From Bacteroides sp. MSB163 (GTDB taxonomy: Bacteria > Bacteroidota > Bacteroidia > Bacteroidales > Bacteroidaceae): a DNA stretch of 64,000 nt. Positions 17,724 through 26,549 of this stretch are shown here, in pieces. Below the pieces are notes generated by a model. It was given only the letters and a program-made list of their open reading frames with translations, did no database searches and had not been told where the DNA came from. A program made the position numbers and the translations under genes. Where the stretch lies: positions 6,006,001 through 6,070,000 of the forward strand of contig NZ_CP143867.1 in NCBI RefSeq assembly GCF_036416795.1. Reading direction: 5' to 3'. The number at the start of each line of letters is the position of its first letter. Position 1 is the stretch's first letter.

Positions 17724-18995
17724 ATGAAGAAGAAGATATTGATAATCGCCCTACTCTGTTGCTTCGGCCTGAAATCCGGAGCGCAGCAATACCTCAGCCG
17801 CGAAGCATATCGTGACAAAGTAGAAGCCTACAGCCAGGCGCTGAAACAGCAGCGCTTGAAAACCATGGCAAGCACTGAAGCGCGAAAAATAGCAAATACC
17901 GGCTTCCTGCCACAAATAGACATCACAGCCGAAGGTACCGCCAACCTCAACCACCTGGATAAGTGGAACAGTCCGAAAGGTGAATACCGCCCCTACACCT
18001 ATCAGGCACTCGCAACTTTGGCACAACCCCTCTATACCGGTGGTTCTCTGATAGCCCAGAAACGTATGGCGCAGGCTGATGAAGAATTAAGCCAGCTCAC
18101 CACCGAACTGACTCTCGATCAAATTCATTATCAAAGCGATGCCGTTTACTGGAATGCTTCAGCCGCCTATGCCAGTCTTGAGGCTGCTGCTACATTTCAG
18201 GATATCATAAAGAAGCAGCACGATATTATTCAGGATCGTTTCAACGATGGCGCTATCAGTCGTACAGACCTGCTGATGATTTCCACCCGCCAGAAAGAAG
18301 CTGAATTGCAGTATATCAAGGCCCGCCAAAACTATACCCTTGCTCTGCAACAACTGAACATTCTGATGGGAGTAGCACCCAATACCCCTGTAGATAGCCT
18401 AAGTGAAATCAGTATAGCCAGTGAACCCATCGACATTCTTGGACTTGACGATGTACTTCCACGCCGTGCCGATTATGCCAGCACAACGGTAAACATAGCC
18501 CGAAGTGAAGCACAACGCCATGCCGCCCTCAGCAAGTACAATCCTCAGGTAAGCATGTTCCTTGCCACAGGTTGGGATACCGGTATCACGTACATGGGAC
18601 AGGAAATCCCCCATACGCCTGTAGCCGGAGTAAACGTCAGTATCCCCATCTTCCGTTGGGGGGCGCGTTTCAAGACAAACCGGCAACAGAAAGCATTCAT
18701 TGGTATCCAGAAGCTGCAACAAAGTTATATCACTGATAATATTCTTGAAGAACTCTCCGCCGCCACCACAAAACTGACGGAAACAGAGCAACAAGTAAAG
18801 ACAGCAAAGGAGAATATGGATCTTGCCGAAGAGAACCTGGACCTTGTCACTTTCTCTTATAACGAAGGAAAGTCCAGCATGGCAGATGTTTTGTCCGCAC
18901 AATTATCATGGACACAGGCGCATACGAACCTGATTAATGCATATCTGGCAGAGAAAATGGCAGTGGCAGAATACAGGAAAGTGATTAGTGAATAA
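17724..18995 (+). CDS. TolC-family outer-membrane efflux protein
   Basis: The 423-residue protein has a signal peptide (MKKKILIIALLCCFGLKSGAQ) and two internally similar halves of long amphipathic helices typical of TolC/OEP proteins (FNDGAISRTDLLMISTRQKEA in the first, SYNEGKSSMADVLSAQLSW in the second). It forms the outer-membrane channel of the tripartite pump encoded just upstream. Confidence 0.92.
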   Translation: MKKKILIIALLCCFGLKSGAQQYLSREAYRDKVEAYSQALKQQRLKTMASTEARKIANTGFLPQIDITAEGTANLNHLDKWNSPKGEYRPYTYQALATLAQPLYTGGSLIAQKRMAQADEELSQLTTELTLDQIHYQSDAVYWNASAAYASLEAAATFQDIIKKQHDIIQDRFNDGAISRTDLLMISTRQKEAELQYIKARQNYTLALQQLNILMGVAPNTPVDSLSEISIASEPIDILGLDDVLPRRADYASTTVNIARSEAQRHAALSKYNPQVSMFLATGWDTGITYMGQEIPHTPVAGVNVSIPIFRWGARFKTNRQQKAFIGIQKLQQSYITDNILEELSAATTKLTETEQQVKTAKENMDLAEENLDLVTFSYNEGKSSMADVLSAQLSWTQAHTNLINAYLAEKMAVAEYRKVISE

Positions 18996-19001
18996 AGATT
19001 C

Positions 19002-19125
19002 AGGCGCGGATTACACAAATTATGCAGATTCTTTCATTACAATAAAGAAATGAATCCGTGTAATTTGCGTAATCCACGCCTAAAAAGTCCGCGTTCATCC
19101 GCATCAATCCGCGTCGTCCGCGTAT
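19002..19125. repeat. CGCGGA-type palindromic repeat between convergent genes
   Basis: A long imperfect inverted repeat (about 19002-19038 and 19049-19081; ends AGGCGCGGATTACAC and GTAATCCACGCCT) is followed by several TCCGCGT/ATCCGC units to about 19125. The motif matches the core of the element at 9211-9447. It lies between tolC and oadB, where it could also stop transcription from both sides. Confidence 0.6.
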
Positions 19126-19134
19126 CTATTCTCC

Positions 19135-20370
19135 TTATCCCAGGAACGAGATCAGCACACCCGCAGCCACCGCCGAACCGATAACACCGGAGATATTACT
19201 GGACATACAGTAATTCAGCACATGGTTCTTCGGATCATACTTCGTAGCAATCTCATTGCATACGCGGCTCGCCATAGGCACAGCACTCAGTCCTGTTGCA
19301 CCAATTAGCGGATTGATCTTCTTCTTGCTGAACAGGTTGAACAGCTTCACAAAGAAGATACCACCCGTAATGGAAAGCGCAAATGCAAGGAAACCACCTA
19401 TGACAATACCAATGGTTGTCCAGTTCAGGAACGCTTCGCTTGTCATAGTTGCGCCTACACTCAATCCTAAGAAAATGGTTGCCGCATTCATAATGCTATT
19501 TGCAGCCGCATCAAACAAACGGCTGGTGTCCGCACCGATTTCCTTAATCAGGTTACCGAACATCAACATACCGATCAAAGGCACTGCCGTCGGTACAAAG
19601 AGAGCGACAATTGTAGTTACCGCTATCGGGAAAATGATTTTCAGTACACGCAGATTCTTGATTTCCGTCTTCGAAGGATAGAGCTTTTCCTGTTCCTTCA
19701 TATTGATCATCAATTCCTTCTTAGAGCAGAACAGCTTCACTACCAACGGAATAATCACCGGCACCAACGCCATGTAAGAATAGGCCGCAATAGCAATCGG
19801 ACCCAATAAATGCGGAGCCAACTTGATAGTCGTAAAAATTGCAGTCGGGCCGTCAGCACCACCAATGATACCGAGAGCACCCGCTTCCTGCGGCGTGAAA
19901 CCAATCATCACTGCACACAACAGTACCGTAAAGATGCCCAACTGTGCAGCAGCACCAAAGATAGAGAGACGCAGGTTGCGGAGCATCGGTCCGAAGTCCG
20001 TCAAAGCCCCCACACCCATAAAGATGACGGGCGGCAAGAAGCCTGTCTTAATCAACATATAGTAGATGAAGTTCATCAATCCCAAGTCGTGTGCAATTTC
20101 ATGCAACGGCATTTCCCAGATGTTCTTCAACGCCCCATTTACCATTACCATTCCGTTTTCATCCGCCTGAATGACCCCCATATCGCCACCGGGAAAGTTG
20201 GCGATAAGTACACCAAAAGCGATGGGCACCAGCAACAACGGTTCGTAGTGCTTCTTGATACCCAAGTACAGCAGAATGAAAGCAATGGCATACATCACCA
20301 GAAACGACGGGTCGGCAATGATATTGCTGAACGCCGTCATATCATAGAGTTTTGCAAATATTTCTTCCAT
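19135..20370 (-). CDS. oadB: Sodium-pumping decarboxylase, beta subunit
   Basis: The 411-residue integral membrane protein matches the OadB/MmdB/GcdB beta-subunit family. It has many hydrophobic helices and the conserved GIIGGADGPTAIFTT segment (about residues 167-181), which includes the Asp linked to sodium and proton movement. It decarboxylates carboxybiotin on the alpha subunit and exports sodium ions. Its start is 6 bp after the alpha-subunit stop, so the two are translated together. It is third in the minus-strand order gamma, alpha, beta. Confidence 0.93.
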   Translation of the reverse strand: MEEIFAKLYDMTAFSNIIADPSFLVMYAIAFILLYLGIKKHYEPLLLVPIAFGVLIANFPGGDMGVIQADENGMVMVNGALKNIWEMPLHEIAHDLGLMNFIYYMLIKTGFLPPVIFMGVGALTDFGPMLRNLRLSIFGAAAQLGIFTVLLCAVMIGFTPQEAGALGIIGGADGPTAIFTTIKLAPHLLGPIAIAAYSYMALVPVIIPLVVKLFCSKKELMINMKEQEKLYPSKTEIKNLRVLKIIFPIAVTTIVALFVPTAVPLIGMLMFGNLIKEIGADTSRLFDAAANSIMNAATIFLGLSVGATMTSEAFLNWTTIGIVIGGFLAFALSITGGIFFVKLFNLFSKKKINPLIGATGLSAVPMASRVCNEIATKYDPKNHVLNYCMSSNISGVIGSAVAAGVLISFLG

Positions 20371-20376
20371 CGCTGT

Positions 20377-22212
20377 TTATCCTATCTTCATTAATACATC
20401 ATCTTCTGAAACGGTGTCCCCCGGAGTGGCACAAATAGCCGTAATTGTTCCGTCAAAGTCGGCACGGATGGCATTATATGTCTTCATTGCTTCAATGTAG
20501 CAAAGCAAGTCACCTTTCTTCACCTTGTCGCCCACCTTCACCGGAGTTTCCTGTGCATTCTTCGTCAGGAAGAACTTACCTTCCAACGGAGCGATCACAT
20601 CCTGACCTTCGCCTACGGGGGCTTCCACTTTCGCAGTAGCATTTGCCGGTAGGTCAATATCACCATAAGCCACCGTCACGCGATAAGCCTGTCCATCCAC
20701 CTGTACGGTTAGCGTCTTCGGTTTAGCGTCATCCAACGGGGACTTATTAAGTTCCGCCTTGCGTTTTTCCACGTCCGCCAGGAAGTCTTCTTTCGCCTTG
20801 CCACTCTTGTATGCTTCATATTGTGCCGGATGCATGGCATATTCGAAGAGTTCTTCATCATCCTCGCCCAAATCCCATTTGTTTTCTTTCATCATCTTAC
20901 GATACTTGTCGAGCGCATCCGGATAATTATCCTGTGGGTTCCCGGTAAAGAACTTACGGCCTTCACGTTCCGCTTTCTCCACGAGTTCAGGAGCCAGCGT
21001 ACCCGGCAGTTTACCTGCCTTGCCCAACAACATATCCCAGATATCATCAGCAATCATACCCCAACGTTCCTTGCCTTTTTCCATAGCAATCACGTTCATC
21101 ATCGCCAGATTCTTAACATACTGGCTGAACGGAGTTACCAACGGAGGATAACCTACACGCGGCCATACATAAGCCACTTCATTGAACAGCTTGATAAGCA
21201 ACTGATCCTGCGTCATAAACGGCAAGTTACGTTTCGCCTTATATTTATTGATAGATTCCAGATTGGACTCCAAGTCAGCCATCAAACTACCCATCATACC
21301 ACCCGGGAGTCCCGGACCTATCAACAAGGAGTTCATCAAGCGGTTCTTCGGACTGATATACAAACCGAGGAAGTCATCCATAAATTCCTGAATCAACGCG
21401 CGCACTTTCATGTATGCTTCCATATTTACCTCAGGCACCTGGAAGCCCGCGTCTTTCAGCATAGCCTGCACACTCAGCAGGTCAGCGTGTCCTGTACCCC
21501 AGGAAAGCGGTTCCATACCTACGTCAATGTAGTCGCAACCCGCCTCACAAACTTCGAGAATACTTGCCATATTGAAGCCCGGACCTGCATGGCTATGATA
21601 CTGGATAGGGATTTCGGGATGTGCAGCCTTGATATTAGCCACAATCTTGCCCAGCGATACCGGACGTCCGATACCTGCCATATCCTTGATACAGATTTCA
21701 TCAGCACCTGCCTTGATGAGTTCTAACGCCATATTGGTGTAATATTCTACTGTATGGATAGGCGAATGAGTGATACAGAGCGAACACTGGGAAATCATTC
21801 CGGCTTCTTTAGCGTAAGCGATGGAAGGAATAATGTTACGGGTATCGTTCAGTCCGCAGAACGTACGTGTAATATCCGTTCCCTGCACTTTCTTCACTTT
21901 ATAAAACAGCTTACGCACATCGGCAGGTACGGGGCTCATGCGAAGACCGTTCAGTGCACGGTCCAACATGTGAGTTTGTATACCAGCCTCGTGAAACGGC
22001 TTCGTCCATGCACGTACAGCTTTATTAGGATTTTCACCAAACAATAGATTTACCTGTTCAAAACCTCCGCCATTGGTTTCTACGCGGGCAAAACAGCCCA
22101 TTTCAACAATAGCGGGAGCAACCTTTACCAGCTGATCTACGCGGGGCACATATTTTCCGGCACTCTGCCACATGTCCCTGAAAACCAGGCTGAACTTAAT
22201 TTCCTTTTTCAT
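20377..22212 (-). CDS. oadA: Biotin-dependent decarboxylase alpha subunit, OadA-like
   Basis: The 611-residue protein has an N-terminal carboxyltransferase TIM barrel (FRDMWQS, CIKDMAG, YHSHAGPG), a PYC_OADA middle domain and a C-terminal biotinyl domain with the biotin site EAMKT about 35 residues from the end. A linker precedes the biotin domain (VDLPANATAKVEAPVGEG-like region). It transfers CO2 from a 2-oxo acid, by family oxaloacetate, to biotin. Several active-site motifs differ from classical OadA or pyruvate carboxylase: FRDMWQS instead of LRDAHQS, RTFCGLND instead of RVFDAMND. The substrate is therefore less certain than the family. Confidence 0.88.
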   Translation of the reverse strand: MKKEIKFSLVFRDMWQSAGKYVPRVDQLVKVAPAIVEMGCFARVETNGGGFEQVNLLFGENPNKAVRAWTKPFHEAGIQTHMLDRALNGLRMSPVPADVRKLFYKVKKVQGTDITRTFCGLNDTRNIIPSIAYAKEAGMISQCSLCITHSPIHTVEYYTNMALELIKAGADEICIKDMAGIGRPVSLGKIVANIKAAHPEIPIQYHSHAGPGFNMASILEVCEAGCDYIDVGMEPLSWGTGHADLLSVQAMLKDAGFQVPEVNMEAYMKVRALIQEFMDDFLGLYISPKNRLMNSLLIGPGLPGGMMGSLMADLESNLESINKYKAKRNLPFMTQDQLLIKLFNEVAYVWPRVGYPPLVTPFSQYVKNLAMMNVIAMEKGKERWGMIADDIWDMLLGKAGKLPGTLAPELVEKAEREGRKFFTGNPQDNYPDALDKYRKMMKENKWDLGEDDEELFEYAMHPAQYEAYKSGKAKEDFLADVEKRKAELNKSPLDDAKPKTLTVQVDGQAYRVTVAYGDIDLPANATAKVEAPVGEGQDVIAPLEGKFFLTKNAQETPVKVGDKVKKGDLLCYIEAMKTYNAIRADFDGTITAICATPGDTVSEDDVLMKIG

Positions 22213-22249
22213 ACTAAATAAATAGATGTGTGTTTTTTATTAAAGATTA

Positions 22250-22510
22250 TCATTTTACTTTCTCGACCTTGGCTACTTTACCCTTGCCTTGTGTCACCAC
22301 TGTTACAGCAGCACTGATAGCAGCCAAAATGTTTCCGGGAATTGCTGCAGGACCTTGCGCGCCTTTCTTATCCGGCACCACCTCTTCGGGGGCGTACTTG
22401 TTAACCAGAAGAATAAGTCCTTTACCTAAGTAGATTACAATCAGCAGGATAGCGAACACTGTCGTCATACCTACCACCATCAGCAGAAGCGCTGTGTTGA
22501 GATTTTCCAT
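22250..22510 (-). CDS. oadG: Sodium-pumping decarboxylase, gamma subunit
   Basis: The 86-residue OadG-family protein has one N-terminal membrane helix (LLLMVVGMTTVFAILLIVIYL) and a short polar tail (cytoplasmic by family). In the OAD complex the gamma subunit anchors the alpha subunit and helps assembly. It is the first gene of the operon. Upstream on the minus strand TAATTTCG is a weak -7 candidate without a clear -33. Confidence 0.85.
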   Translation of the reverse strand: MENLNTALLLMVVGMTTVFAILLIVIYLGKGLILLVNKYAPEEVVPDKKGAQGPAAIPGNILAAISAAVTVVTQGKGKVAKVEKVK

Positions 22511-22604
22511 ATTATAAATTATTAGTTATTCGGTCTGTTTTACAAAAAATCGTCCGAAATTAGCGAATATTTATAGAAGAAAGGCAGAAAAAAATGATAA
22601 AAGA

Positions 22605-22651
22605 TGCTAAAACAAAAGTTCCCGTACTGCCGGAAGGGGCTGTACGGGAAC
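22605..22651 (-). terminator. Terminator of the second HU-HIG gene
   Basis: GTTCCCGTAC (22618-22627) and GTACGGGAAC (22642-22651) form a perfect 10-bp stem. On the minus strand it is followed by TTTTGTTTTAG, a good intrinsic terminator just downstream of the HU-HIG stop at 22706. Confidence 0.75.
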
Positions 22652-22705
22652 CATTTATCACAAGTCGGATGCTCCAAAATAGAATTAAACGAAGTGCTCG
22701 GGAAG

Positions 22706-23185
22706 TTATCCCAACGGATTTTCATCCAAACCACCTTCACCGGAACCGCCTGGGTTATCGGAATTGGCACCTCCACTATTAGTGGAGTTTTTGCCCCACT
22801 CTTCCCAGCAGATATTATTATCCACCATACTGCGAGTAACAACTTTACTATTCACATCGCGTTCAACTTCGGGAATGAAACGGACGCGCACGCCCACTAT
22901 CTGGGAGGCACTTACCTCCTTAGCAGTTTGTACTCCCTTTTTATTGGCAGCAGCCGTATAATAAAAAGTACCAACCCCATCTATTTTCACCGTACGTCCC
23001 TGTGCCATGTAAAGAGAGAGTACTTTTCCCAGATTTTTGACGATAGCATACGCATCACCACGAGTAGTGGTAGAAAGATATGCCAATTGATCCGCAACCT
23101 GATCGGTTGTAATGGCTTTACCCCATGTAATAGATTTAGGATACCACAAGCCATTGATTTTCTGTTGATTTTTCTTATAAAACAT
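22706..23185 (-). CDS. HU-HIG family DNA-binding protein, second copy
   Basis: From the ATG at 23185 (MFYKKNQQKINGLWYPKSIT) the protein is 159 residues; an upstream in-frame ATG gives a hydrophobic extension that does not fit the family. It has the HU-HIG fold marks (GRTVKIDGVGTFYYTA) and ends in a Gly/Ser/Asn-rich tail with GGLDENPLG, like the copy at 3871-4329. It probably binds DNA; targets are unknown. A promoter and a structured leader of about 165 nt precede it and a strong terminator follows, so it is a single-gene unit. Confidence 0.87.
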   Translation of the reverse strand: MFYKKNQQKINGLWYPKSITWGKAITTDQVADQLAYLSTTTRGDAYAIVKNLGKVLSLYMAQGRTVKIDGVGTFYYTAAANKKGVQTAKEVSASQIVGVRVRFIPEVERDVNSKVVTRSMVDNNICWEEWGKNSTNSGGANSDNPGGSGEGGLDENPLG

Positions 23186-23249
23186 AATTAAGAATGTATT
23201 AAGTAAATATAGATATAGTTGCAAATGAACCAGTCATCACTGCTTTGAC

Positions 23250-23324
23250 CGGTCAGGTTAAGGACTGACCGAGGCCGCATCTCCTTTAAGAGGTTATTAA
23301 GAAAGAATTTCATCGCGAGGCCTC
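23250..23324 (-). other. Structured leader of the second HU-HIG gene
   Basis: Within the predicted 5' leader (about 23186-23355) CGGTCAG (23250-23256) pairs with CTGACCG (23265-23271). GAGGCC (23271-23276) pairs with GGCCTC (23319-23324) around an inner stem near 23281-23293. The two stems compete at base 23271. It may be an autoregulatory or attenuating leader; no known riboswitch class is recognised. Confidence 0.5.
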
Positions 23325-23362
23325 AACGATTAAGCCTTTCGTTTTTCTCAAATTCGATGTTG

Positions 23363-23393
23363 CAAAGTTAGGGTGCGCAAGAGGGAAAAGCAA
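23363..23393 (-). promoter_or_regulatory. Promoter of the second HU-HIG gene
   Basis: On the minus strand TTG (23391-23393), a 20-nt spacer and TAACTTTG (23363-23370) match the Bacteroides consensus. The start of transcription would be near 23355. Confidence 0.7.
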
Positions 23394-23401
23394 GAAAACT
23401 G

Positions 23402-23572
23402 TCTCTACAACGCACAACAACAAGTTCCTATTAATCAGCATGTTGCAAAAACGCATCTCTACAGTACATGAACAGGAGCAAAAAACAGAAGATGAATAAA
23501 CAATAGGTATCTCTACAAGGGGAGGAATTAAAGAACTGATAATGAACAGTAAGAAAACAGAGTATCTCTACA
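23402..23572. repeat. TCTCTACA octamer repeated at 54-55 bp intervals
   Basis: The exact octamer TCTCTACA occurs at 23402, 23456, 23510 and 23565. The last two copies share the longer GTATCTCTACAA. The sequence between copies is not conserved. The array lies in the 496-bp gap upstream of the restriction gene; the remainder, 23573-23681, shows only a weak -7-like TTACTTTG near 23630. It does not meet CRISPR criteria. Confidence 0.6.
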
Positions 23573-23681
23573 ATATGGGCAAAAGAACTTTTCTTCTCTT
23601 TCTCGCTTTTAATTGCGCATAATTTCATTACTTTGCACCCTAATACTTTTTTAATAAAAGATTGCTCCATAATTTAAATAT

Positions 23682-26534
23682 ATGTTCTATAGACTTATAA
23701 CCCAAAAGCGTGATGAATGGCTATGCTCTGCGGATTGCACTATCCGCGAATTGTTGTCCTATATCGACCGCAAAGGAAGGATGCGCGATGCCCAGTTAGA
23801 TGCCATAAAGACCTATCTGTTTCTCAAGATAGCATGTAAAAACCAACCTTTGTGGAAACTGTTCGTTAATGGAACATTCAACAGCATGGACTTAAGCACA
23901 ATGCCGCTCACTGTAGATGCACGCAACGTGCTGACGACAAACAAAGCCGCCACCGCCTTATTGGAGTATGCCTTGCTGAAGGATAAGAACGGACGGCAAC
24001 TTGCTCCATCCTTGGAAACTTTCATCAAAGAGCATGCCACAGAGATAGACTATGAGAAGACTTTCAGAAAGATATTTTATGACGTAGCCTATACGGATTA
24101 TCTGTTCAGCCTGCCCATGGGAGCCGGGAAAACCTATCTGATGGCAGCATTCATCTATATAGATCTGTATTTTGCACAAAATGAGCCAAGCAACCCTTGC
24201 TTTGCACATAACTTCATGATATTTGCCCCTTCCGGACTGAAATCATCCATTATCCCCAGCCTGAAGCATATCAAAGGGTTCGATCCGTCATGGGTAATAC
24301 CCGAACCTACCGCCTCACAGCTCAAGCGGTTAATCAAATTCGAAATACTGAACGAACAGAAATCAGCCAAAAAGAGTAATCTCATCAAAAACCCCAATGC
24401 GCAAAAGATAAACAATCACCAGCCACTGGAAGACTTGATGGGACTGGTAGCTATTACCAACGCCGAAAAAGTAATATTGGACAGGATGGACCAGGAAGAA
24501 GACAGCAAGCTGTTCACGGAAGAAGAATATAATAAGGTGAAACTTGCTAATGAATTGCGGAATATCATCGGACAATTACCTAATCTGGCCATCTACATAG
24601 ACGAAGTGCACCATGCCGCCGATGGCGAAATAAAACTACGCAAAGTAGTGAACGAATGGACGCGCGCCCACTCTTTCAATGCCGTATTAGGCTTTTCGGG
24701 TACCCCCTATCTGGAAAAAGCGGAGAATGTGGTCTTGGGAGAAACATTCAGCATCAAGAATACAGACCTGGCCAACGTGGTGTATTACTACCCTCTCATT
24801 GAGGGAATCGGTAATTTCTTGAAAACACCTGAGGTGAAGTATGCCGATAATGAGACCGATATGATTGTCCGCAACGGAATAAAGGAATTCCTGGAAAAAT
24901 ACAAGGAAACCGTTTACCCGGACAGCACCTGTGCCAAACTCGCCATCTATTGCGGACAGATAGAGACACTGGAAGAGCAGATTTATCCGCTCGCCGCCGA
25001 AATATCAGCCGCTTATGGACTGGACCCCGTGACAAGTATTCTGAAATATCATGGTGGAAACTCTAAATATCCACAGCCGGAAGGATCGGAAACTGAGTTT
25101 GCATCAATCGACACTATCTTTTCCAAAATCAGAATAATTTTGCTGGTACAAATTGGCAAAGAGGGATGGGACTGTAAGAGCCTCGCCGGTGTAATCCTTC
25201 CTCAAAAAGGAGTATGCCCCACGAATATGGTGCTACAAACAAGTTGCCGCTGCCTGCGCCAAGTGCAGAAAAACCATGCGGAAACTGCCTTGATCTGGTT
25301 GAACAAATTTAATGCCGATACCTTGAACAAGCAGTTGAAACAACAACAGAACATCACTTTGCAGGAGTTCAGTGACAAGAAAACATATTCCTTCAAATCC
25401 ATCGAACGGTTTTCACGCATGGAGCGGATGCAGGTGCCTCCCATCGACTTCTTTCAGTTAAAGGTTTCTTATCAGACATTAATCATCGACGGAGACACGC
25501 ATACCGCAGAACGGCTGACAGACGAAGGCATACTGCGGCAGGCCGAGTTGTCCATCATCCATCATCAAGACATGGAAGGGCACATCATAGGGCACTATGA
25601 AGAAGAAAGACAATCGAGCCATGAAATCGCTTCTTTCAATCACTGGCTACAGTTCATCGCCAAAGAAAGCTTCGGTACACTCTCCATTACGGAACTAAGA
25701 AAATACGATAAAGAGTTAAACGACATCTTTCGCCGAATTACAGTCAAAGAAGGAGAACTCCTGTCCTTCAATCACCATTTTGACCACATGCAGATACGTT
25801 CTCTGATACGCCAGGCATTCGTCCCCAGGCGGGATTTCCGCACCAATGAAGAGATTGTACCTGCCAAAGCCAACCTGCTGCAAATAGAAAAATTAGTTTC
25901 TCCGATTGAAGTGACGGATGACAGCCATTTCTACCCTTCACAAAAAGAGGTGAAAGAAGTGCTCCAATGGGACAATCGCCCTGCCGACGCTCCACTTACC
26001 CCCGAAGTGCAGGCTGCCATGGAGATATTAGAAGCACAAGGAATGGATACCACATCGCTACACCCGCGCGACCCGCACCCCGAACGTGGGAAAACCTATC
26101 ATTACCTTCCTTACCGTTTCGACAGCTCTCTGGAGAGGGAGTATTTCTCGCAATCCGTCCTGCCTATAATCAAAGATAAGGAGCTGGAAATATACTTCAA
26201 CGGTGACGACACCATGACCGAATTCAAGATTAACTGTTACAGACAGTCGGGCAAGGAATGGAGATACATAGGAAAATACGTCCCCGACTTCCTTCTCATC
26301 AGCCGAAATGTCGACAAGCAAATTCATAAAATCATTATCATTGAGACGAAGGGTGAAGGGTTTGCCGCCAAGTTTGCAGATAAGCGCAACTTTATCGAGA
26401 CCGAATTCATCAAGAAGAACAACGAAAAGTTCGGCTACCCACGTTTCAGCTTCCTCTATCTGGAAGACACTTTAAACAGGGAGGAACAAGAAAGACGGAC
26501 CCTGCGTGCAATCAATCAATTCTTTAACAACTAA
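23682..26534 (+). CDS. Type III-like restriction endonuclease (Res), SF2 helicase-nuclease
   Basis: The 950-residue protein has SF2 helicase motifs in order: motif I PMGAGKT (near residue 145), motif II DEVHH (near 310), motif III FSGTPY (near 340), then IGKEGWDCKS and the motif VI region QTSCRCLRQ (near 525). The C-terminus holds a PD-(D/E)XK-type nuclease signature (YVPDFLLI, then IIIIETKGEGF, near 865-890). In Type III systems Res needs Mod to recognise DNA, uses ATP to communicate between inverted sites and cuts unmethylated DNA. It is followed after 15 bp by the methyltransferase, the reverse of the usual mod-res order. Confidence 0.87.
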   Translation: MFYRLITQKRDEWLCSADCTIRELLSYIDRKGRMRDAQLDAIKTYLFLKIACKNQPLWKLFVNGTFNSMDLSTMPLTVDARNVLTTNKAATALLEYALLKDKNGRQLAPSLETFIKEHATEIDYEKTFRKIFYDVAYTDYLFSLPMGAGKTYLMAAFIYIDLYFAQNEPSNPCFAHNFMIFAPSGLKSSIIPSLKHIKGFDPSWVIPEPTASQLKRLIKFEILNEQKSAKKSNLIKNPNAQKINNHQPLEDLMGLVAITNAEKVILDRMDQEEDSKLFTEEEYNKVKLANELRNIIGQLPNLAIYIDEVHHAADGEIKLRKVVNEWTRAHSFNAVLGFSGTPYLEKAENVVLGETFSIKNTDLANVVYYYPLIEGIGNFLKTPEVKYADNETDMIVRNGIKEFLEKYKETVYPDSTCAKLAIYCGQIETLEEQIYPLAAEISAAYGLDPVTSILKYHGGNSKYPQPEGSETEFASIDTIFSKIRIILLVQIGKEGWDCKSLAGVILPQKGVCPTNMVLQTSCRCLRQVQKNHAETALIWLNKFNADTLNKQLKQQQNITLQEFSDKKTYSFKSIERFSRMERMQVPPIDFFQLKVSYQTLIIDGDTHTAERLTDEGILRQAELSIIHHQDMEGHIIGHYEEERQSSHEIASFNHWLQFIAKESFGTLSITELRKYDKELNDIFRRITVKEGELLSFNHHFDHMQIRSLIRQAFVPRRDFRTNEEIVPAKANLLQIEKLVSPIEVTDDSHFYPSQKEVKEVLQWDNRPADAPLTPEVQAAMEILEAQGMDTTSLHPRDPHPERGKTYHYLPYRFDSSLEREYFSQSVLPIIKDKELEIYFNGDDTMTEFKINCYRQSGKEWRYIGKYVPDFLLISRNVDKQIHKIIIIETKGEGFAAKFADKRNFIETEFIKKNNEKFGYPRFSFLYLEDTLNREEQERRTLRAINQFFNN

Positions 26535-26549
26535 AAATACATTCAAGAT

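Noticed and set aside
20821..21726. Open frame of 301 residues on the plus strand
   Set aside because: It is antisense to oadA, which has clear domain motifs; the plus-strand product is low-quality sequence rich in His and Arg.
23402..23572. CRISPR array
   Set aside because: Only 8-12 bp are conserved per unit, no cas genes are near, and the unit lacks a repeat of usual length.
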